DNA from: Shimia sp022448905 | Lineage (GTDB): Bacteria > Pseudomonadota > Alphaproteobacteria > Rhodobacterales > Rhodobacteraceae | Assembly (NCBI RefSeq): GCF_047126315.1 | Contig: NZ_CP138953.1 | Location: 2,914,001-2,978,000 of the forward strand | Direction: 5' to 3' | Length of the DNA stretch: 64,000 nucleotides | In this document: positions 58,630 through 64,000 of the stretch, piece after piece | Layout of the letters: each line of letters starts with the position of its first letter | Numbering within the stretch: position 1 is the first letter of the stretch | The notes under the pieces: generated by a model | What the model saw: the letters and a program-made list of their open reading frames with translations, nothing else | Databases searched by the model: none | Told to the model about the DNA's origin: nothing | Program-made: the position numbers and the translations under genes

Positions 58630-59865
58630 TTAGGACAACCGCCGCGTCGGCGTCTTGTCTGTCGTGTCTTCAGACGTCTCCGCTCGACGGTTCTTCTCCA
58701 ACAGCGCCTCAAACGCATCAAATATGCGCTTCATGTGCTTGCTTTTGTACGGAAAAACCTCTTCGTCATCCATGTCATGCACGATCAGCGCATTGTCCGC
58801 TTCAAACACGACCAGATTGCCATCCGGGTCTTCGGCGCAATCCACACCAAAGTAATCCAGATCAATCGCATCGGTCAGCGCGCCAAACCCACTTTCGTGT
58901 CGCGTCACAAACCGGCGCTCAAAACTGTCCATCCAGGCCGCCTCTTCGGCGCGCTTCTCGGCAAACTCTTCCATGCGCGCGTTCAGGTACCAAAGGTCCC
59001 ACTGGTCCGCGATGGCCATGTGGCATGGGAAAGGCTGCCCATCCACAAAGATCACGCGGTATTTGCGATAAAACCCGTCTTCCCGCGTTGCGTAACGGAT
59101 ATACTCGGAGACGAAGAACGCGACTTCATTGCGCTCAAACAGGTAGTCACTCAACGCATCCCGGCTTTCGATCAGCACCAGCCCTTCGCCCGCATGGCTA
59201 CCTACCGGCCGCACCACATAGGGGTAATCCCCAAGCGCCGCCAAACTGTCTTCCGCCGCTGCATCTTCCAGTTCCCAGCGGTCAAACCGCTGCGTCTTCG
59301 GCAAAGTCAAACCCGGTTGGCCGGCAAACATCGCTTCAAGCGAATCCCGCTCAAGATCTACCTGACCATTTGGTAAGTTTACCACTTTGGTTCCCACTGC
59401 TGCGGTCAACGCGCGCACCTTGTTCTGAAACGCTTCGGCCTTCACACTGTCCGCAGGAGCGGCGCAAAACGCCACATCATGGGCAGGCAGATCGATCTGC
59501 TCGTCGCTCTCAACATTCAGATAATAAGTCAGAATTTCAACATCTGCACCCTGCAGCAAAAACTCAATTGGGGTGTTGCCTCCAATATGGCTCGGTTCAG
59601 CAAACACCAGCAGTTTAGTGCGCGCGCCATCTGTTTTTTTGGTGCTGAAAATACGTTGACGCTTCAGCGCCTCATCCTGCCAGGCCAGCCCTGCTGCGCG
59701 GTTGCCCTGCAACTGATCAATCACCGACAGATCCATAAAGATGCCGTCCGCATCTTTCCCGGTGAACACTTTGCTCAGCAGCTCATTGCGCAGAGGCTGC
59801 AGATCGACGCCGTCAAACGCCATCTTCGTCAGGCTCGCAAGCCCGCTTCTTTCTTGAGGTTCCAT
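58630..59865 (-). CDS. ATP-grasp domain protein (RimK/glutathione-synthase-like)
   Basis: A 411-residue protein. The C-terminal part (about 200-390) is an ATP-grasp ligase: YPYVVRPVGSHAGEGLVLIE (phosphate-loop and Lys/Arg region), VSEYIRYATREDGFYRKYRV and IDLDYFGVDCAEDPDGNLVV with FEADNALIVHDMDDEE as the metal-binding end. The N-terminal 60 residues are helical, perhaps a TPR remnant, and the middle resembles a pre-ATP-grasp domain. It should join a carboxylate to an amine, but the substrate cannot be told. AGGAG precedes the ATG. It lies apart from the cupin regulator by 144 nt and may be in its transcript. Confidence 0.82.
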   Translation of the reverse strand: MEPQERSGLASLTKMAFDGVDLQPLRNELLSKVFTGKDADGIFMDLSVIDQLQGNRAAGLAWQDEALKRQRIFSTKKTDGARTKLLVFAEPSHIGGNTPIEFLLQGADVEILTYYLNVESDEQIDLPAHDVAFCAAPADSVKAEAFQNKVRALTAAVGTKVVNLPNGQVDLERDSLEAMFAGQPGLTLPKTQRFDRWELEDAAAEDSLAALGDYPYVVRPVGSHAGEGLVLIESRDALSDYLFERNEVAFFVSEYIRYATREDGFYRKYRVIFVDGQPFPCHMAIADQWDLWYLNARMEEFAEKRAEEAAWMDSFERRFVTRHESGFGALTDAIDLDYFGVDCAEDPDGNLVVFEADNALIVHDMDDEEVFPYKSKHMKRIFDAFEALLEKNRRAETSEDTTDKTPTRRLS

Positions 59866-60009
59866 TCTGGCTCCTAATTTTCGTGCCCTACTGGAATGCC
59901 CCAATCGTTGTTAAAAATAGGTGCAAGCAACCATTACAATTTTCACTAACTGCAAATTTGTTTTGTCGGAGATCAAAGGCTCTTGGAAAAACCACTGCTC
60001 CCCAACGGC

Positions 60010-60633
60010 TTACACCAAAGATGTCACCCACAAAATTGTCGCATCGTCTTCGCTGACCGACACCACATTGTGGCCCATTGAGCCATCGTAATAAGCACTG
60101 TCTCCGCGGCGCATTTCCACCGGTTCATAAAACTCGGTGTAAAGCGTGATCACGCCAGTCAGCACATAGAGAAACTCTTCCCCATCGTGCCGCACCCAGC
60201 CGTCAAACTCGTCCATCGACCGCGCCCGCACGCGCGCCCGATATGGCAACATCGCCTTCTTGCGTAGCCCCTCGGCCAAAAGCTCATGTTCATAGGTGGT
60301 GGTCACCTGCCGGGTGCCTTCACCGGATTTCACCACCGACATCCGCCCGTTGACCTGATCCTTCTGCGGCGCAGTGAACAGCTGCGGCACAGAAATCTCC
60401 AAGCCCACCGCCAGTTTCTTCACCGCGTCATACGTCGGCGACATCTGGCCATTCTCGATCTTGGACAGCGTGGACCGCGCCAAACCAGCCTGGCTCGCCG
60501 CCTGCTCCAGCGTCCAGTTGCGAGCCTTGCGCAGCTCACGCACACGTTCACCAAGGTCCAGCGGCTCAACATGATCCTGCTCGCCGTTTTCACGCGCGAT
60601 CTTGATCAAGGATTTTGGGTCTTTAGAGGTCAT
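60010..60633 (-). CDS. XRE family regulator with cupin sensor domain
   Basis: A 207-residue regulator. The helix-turn-helix spans about 28-85 (RVRELRKARNWTLEQAASQA, then STLSKIENGQMSPTYDAVKK). The C-terminal cupin (about 130-205) shows HDGEEFLYVLTGVITLYTEF and DSAYYDGSMGHNVVSVSEDD. It is divergent from the acyl-CoA synthetase gene across 84 nt, so that gene is its likely target. The effector is not known. It differs widely from the cupin regulator next to gcdH. Confidence 0.9.
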   Translation of the reverse strand: MTSKDPKSLIKIARENGEQDHVEPLDLGERVRELRKARNWTLEQAASQAGLARSTLSKIENGQMSPTYDAVKKLAVGLEISVPQLFTAPQKDQVNGRMSVVKSGEGTRQVTTTYEHELLAEGLRKKAMLPYRARVRARSMDEFDGWVRHDGEEFLYVLTGVITLYTEFYEPVEMRRGDSAYYDGSMGHNVVSVSEDDATILWVTSLV

Positions 60634-60717
60634 GCGCGCTTATATCCCGCACAAGACGCAACTGGCAACCGCCTCCTGCCTCTTGCACGTGTCGCTCAAG
60701 CCGCATAGGCCATTTCC

Positions 60718-62238
60718 ATGCTTTCGATCTTTGACCAAGGCCCGCCACCGCCCTGCCCGTCCTCCTTCAACATGGCCGCCCATGTGCTGCGCCATGCGGA
60801 CCGTTTGGCCGACAAAGAGGCCCTGCGCGTGCTATCCCCCAACACGCCCGAAAGCTGGACCTACGGCGCGCTAAAATCCGCCATTCTCGGCACTGGCACA
60901 GGTTTGTTGCGTGCAGGTCTAAATCCCGGCGACCGCGTGTTGATGAGGCTCGGCAATACGGTCGAATTCCCAATTGCCTACCTCGCCTGTATCGCGGTTG
61001 GTCTGATCCCCGTACCAACGTCCTCACAGCTGACCGAGGCCGAAGTCACCAGGATGGTCGAACCTCTGGAGCCCGCCGCCATCTTGCGAGATCCGGAGGT
61101 TTCCACTGCTTCAGGTTTTGATCGTAAAACGCTGACAACACACAACCTTCTATCGTTTCACTCCTATCCACCAGCCGACTTCAACATGGGCGATCCCAAT
61201 CGACCTGCCTACATCATCTACACCTCCGGCACCTCTGGCATCCCCCGCGCAGTGGTTCACGCCCACCGCGCGATCTGGGCGCGCCAGATGATGTTTGACG
61301 GCTGGTACGATCTGCACGAGGACGACCGCCTCCTGCACGCCGGTGCCTTCAACTGGACCTTCACGCTTGGCACCGGCCTGATGGACCCTTGGACCAAAGG
61401 CGCCACCGCCTTGATCCCGGCACCCGGCACGGCAACCGACGCCCTGCCAGACCTTCTGCGCGACAATCACGCGACCCTGTTTGCCGCCGCGCCGGGCGTC
61501 TACCGCAAGATACTGGCAACCACCGAAAACCCGGCGCTTCCGGACCTGCGCCACGGCCTCTGCGCAGGTGAAAAGCTGTCTGAGCCGCTGCGCACTCAAT
61601 GGAACGCGGCCACCGGCACCAAACTCTACGAAGCCTTCGGCATGTCCGAATGCTCCACATTCATCTCCGCCAGCCCAGACCACCCGGCCCCCAAAGGCAC
61701 GCTTGGCCGCCCCCAAACCGGCCGCCACATTGCGGTCCTCGACGACACCGGCCCAGTCCCGCGCGACACCCCCGGCACCATCGCCGTCCACACATCCGAC
61801 CCCGGTCTGATGCTTGGCTACCTCAACGCACCCGAAGAGACCGCCGCGCGCCTCCAGGGCGACTGGTTCCTCACCGGCGATCTGGGCCAAATGGACGCCG
61901 ACGGCCACATCACCTACATGGGCCGCGCGGACGATATGATGAACGCCGGTGGCTTCCGCGTGTCCCCGTTGGAAGTTGAAGCCGCCCTGCTGCCCCACCC
62001 GGACATCACCACCATCGCCGTCACAGATGTGGAGGTCAAAACCGACACCCGCATCATCGCCGCCTTCTATACCGCCGATCACGATCTCGTGGAGGACGAA
62101 TTGAAAGCCTTTGCGCAGACCCATCTGGCACGTTACAAGCAGCCTCGGCTCTTCAAACGCCTGCCCGCGTTGCCCACCAACGCCAATGGCAAACTCAACC
62201 GCCGCGCTCTGCGCGAGACCTACAAGGCATCCACATGA
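60718..62238 (+). CDS. Acyl-CoA synthetase, AMP-binding (benzoate-CoA-ligase-like)
   Basis: Activates a carboxylic acid to its CoA thioester by way of an acyl-adenylate. The 506-residue protein has the P-loop AYIIYTSGTSGIPRAVVHAH, the A5 block LYEAFGMSECSTF, the Asp of TGDLGQMDADGHITYMGRAD, and the catalytic Lys in NANGKLNRRAL near the C-terminus. NWTFTLGTGLMDPWTKGATA resembles benzoate-CoA ligases and related short or aromatic acid ligases. The substrate is uncertain. It overlaps the DsbA-family gene by 4 nt and faces a cupin regulator. Confidence 0.9.
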   Translation: MLSIFDQGPPPPCPSSFNMAAHVLRHADRLADKEALRVLSPNTPESWTYGALKSAILGTGTGLLRAGLNPGDRVLMRLGNTVEFPIAYLACIAVGLIPVPTSSQLTEAEVTRMVEPLEPAAILRDPEVSTASGFDRKTLTTHNLLSFHSYPPADFNMGDPNRPAYIIYTSGTSGIPRAVVHAHRAIWARQMMFDGWYDLHEDDRLLHAGAFNWTFTLGTGLMDPWTKGATALIPAPGTATDALPDLLRDNHATLFAAAPGVYRKILATTENPALPDLRHGLCAGEKLSEPLRTQWNAATGTKLYEAFGMSECSTFISASPDHPAPKGTLGRPQTGRHIAVLDDTGPVPRDTPGTIAVHTSDPGLMLGYLNAPEETAARLQGDWFLTGDLGQMDADGHITYMGRADDMMNAGGFRVSPLEVEAALLPHPDITTIAVTDVEVKTDTRIIAAFYTADHDLVEDELKAFAQTHLARYKQPRLFKRLPALPTNANGKLNRRALRETYKAST

Positions 62239-62888
62239 TCAAACTCGACATCATCTCCGACCCGATCTGCCCGTGGTGCTTCATCGGCAAGTCTCGCCTG
62301 ATGAAAGCTTTGGAGGCCGAGCCCGATCATCCCTTTGTGATCGAGTGGCACCCGTTCCAGCTCAACCCGGACATGCCGGCCGAGGGCATGGACCGCCGCG
62401 AATACTTGGAAACAAAGTTTGGCGGCAAGGAAAACGCCGTGCGCGTCTATTCCGAGATCGAGCAACACGCCACCGAGGAAGGTCTGGAGATCGACTTCGC
62501 CGCCATCAAACGCACGCCCAACACCATCAACGCCCATCGGCTGATCCACTGGGCAGGCATCGAGCAAAAACAAAACGCTGTGGTCGATGCGCTGTTTGCG
62601 GCCTACTTCAAAGAAGGCCGCGACATCGGTGACACGGATGTGTTGGCAGATATTGCCGACAGCGCGGGCATGGACGCCGCCGTGGTGCGCAAGTTGCTGG
62701 AGTCCGATGCCGATGTTGAAGACATCCGCAAACGCGATGCGCACAGCCGCGAAATGGGGGTGAACTCGGTGCCTACATTTATCGTGGCCAACCAACACGC
62801 CGTGCCTGGTGCGCAACCTGCCGACCTCTGGCGGCGCGTCATTGCCGATCTGAAAGCTCAGACGGCGACGGAAAACGCCGCGGAATAG
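62235..62888 (+). CDS. DsbA family oxidoreductase (FrnE-like)
   Basis: A 217-residue cytoplasmic thioredoxin-fold protein without a signal peptide. The CPWC redox motif is in DIISDPICPWCFIGKSRLMK. The later blocks EWHPFQLNPDMPAEGMDRRE, with INAHRLIHWA and GVNSVPTFIVANQHAVPGAQ (cis-Pro loop SVPTF), mark the FrnE/2-hydroxychromene isomerase-like subgroup. Its role may be thiol-disulfide exchange or isomerisation of a CoA- or glutathione-linked compound. The start overlaps the stop of the acyl-CoA synthetase gene, so they are coupled. Confidence 0.92.
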   Translation: MIKLDIISDPICPWCFIGKSRLMKALEAEPDHPFVIEWHPFQLNPDMPAEGMDRREYLETKFGGKENAVRVYSEIEQHATEEGLEIDFAAIKRTPNTINAHRLIHWAGIEQKQNAVVDALFAAYFKEGRDIGDTDVLADIADSAGMDAAVVRKLLESDADVEDIRKRDAHSREMGVNSVPTFIVANQHAVPGAQPADLWRRVIADLKAQTATENAAE

Positions 62889-63079
62889 TCACTGAACCAG
62901 CGTTCATTCTTCACTTGTGAACCACAGCGCCCCGCGCTACCCTAGTCCGGTCAGCCCGCCATTTTGCGGCCTGACCACTCAAGCACGATCACCCGACTGG
63001 TGTGGGCCAGAGACGACACAGCAACGCCGCCGCGTGCTGTCCGCTCGCCTGCCTGTCGTCCTTTTTGACGGAGCAAGTC

Positions 63080-64000
63080 ATGACCAAAGACAATCTGCCG
63101 ATGAGCCAGGTGGAATTCATCGCCCTCTGCGCCATGATGTTCGCCACCATTGCGTTTTCCATCGACGCTATGCTCCCGGCGCTGCCACAAATCGCCGCCG
63201 AGCTCAGCCCCGGCAGCCACAACACCGAGACCCTGATTGTCATGTCCTTTGTCATGGGCATGGGCATGGGCACGTTTTTCACCGGCCCGCTGTCAGACCG
63301 CTTTGGTCGCAAGCCGGTGCTAATCTCCGGCGCGATACTCTACATCCTCTGCGCGTTCATCGGCTGGATGAGCCAAACCCTGGAGTGGCTGCTCTTCGCT
63401 CGCCTGTTCCAGGGCATGGGCGCAGCAGGTCCGCGCGTGGTCACCCTTGCCATCGTGCGTGACCTCTTCTCTGGCCGCGAAATGGCCCGCATCATGTCCT
63501 TTGTCATGATGGTTTTTATTATTGTGCCTGCCGCAGCGCCACTGTTGGGGCAATTCATCATCGACCTGTCGTCCTGGCGCGGCATTTTTGTCGCCTTCAT
63601 GCTTTTCTCCCTGACATCTGTTCTCTGGATCGGCATTCGCCTGCCAGAGCCGCTGCCGGTTGAGAACCGTCGCCCCTTCAGCATCGGCAAACTCATTGCG
63701 GGACTGCGCGAAATGTGGGGCATTCCCTCCGTGCGCACATCCATTCTGGTGCAATCTCTGATCATGGGCTGTCTCTTCGGGCTGATCGGCTCGGTGCAAC
63801 TTGTGTATGATCAAACCTATGATCGCGCCGCCGAGTTCCCCTATTGGTTCGCTGGCATCGCACTGGCCTCCGGCACAGCGAGCCTTCTCAATGCCAAACT
63901 TGTCGTCAACCTCGGGATGCGCTTCCTCGTCACGGTAGCGATAGCAGGTAAGGCCATTTTCGCTGCGGTTATGTTGTTCTTTGTAATGACACCGGACCTG
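63080..64000 (+). CDS. MFS drug-efflux transporter, Bcr/CflA type (3' end missing)
   Basis: An inner-membrane proton antiporter fragment of 307 residues that runs off the window edge without a stop. About nine of twelve helices are present. MFS motif A appears as GPLSDRFGRKPVLISGAILY; IDAMLPALPQIAAEL and RLFQGMGAAGPRVVTLAIVR place it in the Bcr/CflA family of multidrug effluxers. GGAG lies six bases before the ATG. The 191-nt gap before it shows no obvious structure; it likely has its own promoter. Confidence 0.92.
   Translation, partial: MTKDNLPMSQVEFIALCAMMFATIAFSIDAMLPALPQIAAELSPGSHNTETLIVMSFVMGMGMGTFFTGPLSDRFGRKPVLISGAILYILCAFIGWMSQTLEWLLFARLFQGMGAAGPRVVTLAIVRDLFSGREMARIMSFVMMVFIIVPAAAPLLGQFIIDLSSWRGIFVAFMLFSLTSVLWIGIRLPEPLPVENRRPFSIGKLIAGLREMWGIPSVRTSILVQSLIMGCLFGLIGSVQLVYDQTYDRAAEFPYWFAGIALASGTASLLNAKLVVNLGMRFLVTVAIAGKAIFAAVMLFFVMTPDL

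Overview
The window is chromosomal DNA of a GC-rich alphaproteobacterium, most likely of the roseobacter group (Rhodobacteraceae). The signs are gene content and order: pepA/holC divergent from an lptF-lptG-lptD-surA-pdxA-rsmA operon, an F1-ATPase zeta-type inhibitor (DUF1476) divergent from purC, an RNase E with a very large acidic insert, glutaryl-CoA dehydrogenase next to a CaiB-type CoA-transferase, and a homocysteine methyltransferase and corrinoid protein encoded separately instead of one MetH. I see no tRNA, rRNA, insertion sequence, CRISPR array or phage gene. Genes are dense, and many are coupled by 4-nt ATGA overlaps.

Layout. 1-4.8 kb: small housekeeping genes (TfoX-like, ndk, ABC-F, MarC, retropepsin-like protease, holC). 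4.8-14 kb: pepA, then the outer-membrane biogenesis operon; lptF carries an apparent one-base frameshift in a run of eight T. 14-15.2 kb: a 528-nt gene-free stretch with nested inverted repeats, then an orphan hydrolase-like gene. 15.2-21.7 kb: a four-gene operon (FAD subunit, fused 2Fe-2S/molybdopterin oxidoreductase, 6-hydroxynicotinate reductase-like protein, UPF0280/ApbE-superfamily protein) with a divergent MarR regulator. 21.7-26.4 kb: a LIV-type ABC importer. 26.5-28.7 kb: a divergent pair, a polytopic membrane protein and a PCuAC-like secreted protein. 28.7-32.6 kb: hyuAB behind a promoter that overlaps a 16-bp perfect palindrome. 32.6-40.4 kb: gcdH, a cupin regulator, a CoA-transferase and a second LIV-type importer. 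40.7-45 kb: rne and a HAD phosphatase. 45-48.4 kb: a DctB/DctD-like two-component pair. 48.4-50.6 kb: purQ, purS, purC and the zeta subunit. 50.8-64 kb: an MprF-like protein, a homocysteine methyltransferase, a nuclease, a solute-binding protein, a radical SAM protein, a corrinoid protein with a methyltransferase and DUF1638, an ATP-grasp protein, a cupin regulator, an acyl-CoA synthetase, a DsbA-family protein and a truncated MFS exporter.

How the genes may work together. The most interesting stretch is about 15.2-40.4 kb. Ring hydroxylation (molybdenum enzyme), ring reduction (6-hydroxynicotinate reductase-like), ATP-dependent lactam or imide opening (HyuAB), and a glutarate-to-crotonyl-CoA module (CoA-transferase, GcdH), with two importers and dedicated regulators, could form a reductive catabolic route for an N-heterocycle. 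The UPF0280 protein, coupled to the reductase, could be its flavin-attachment factor. The family assignments are well supported; the pathway is inference.
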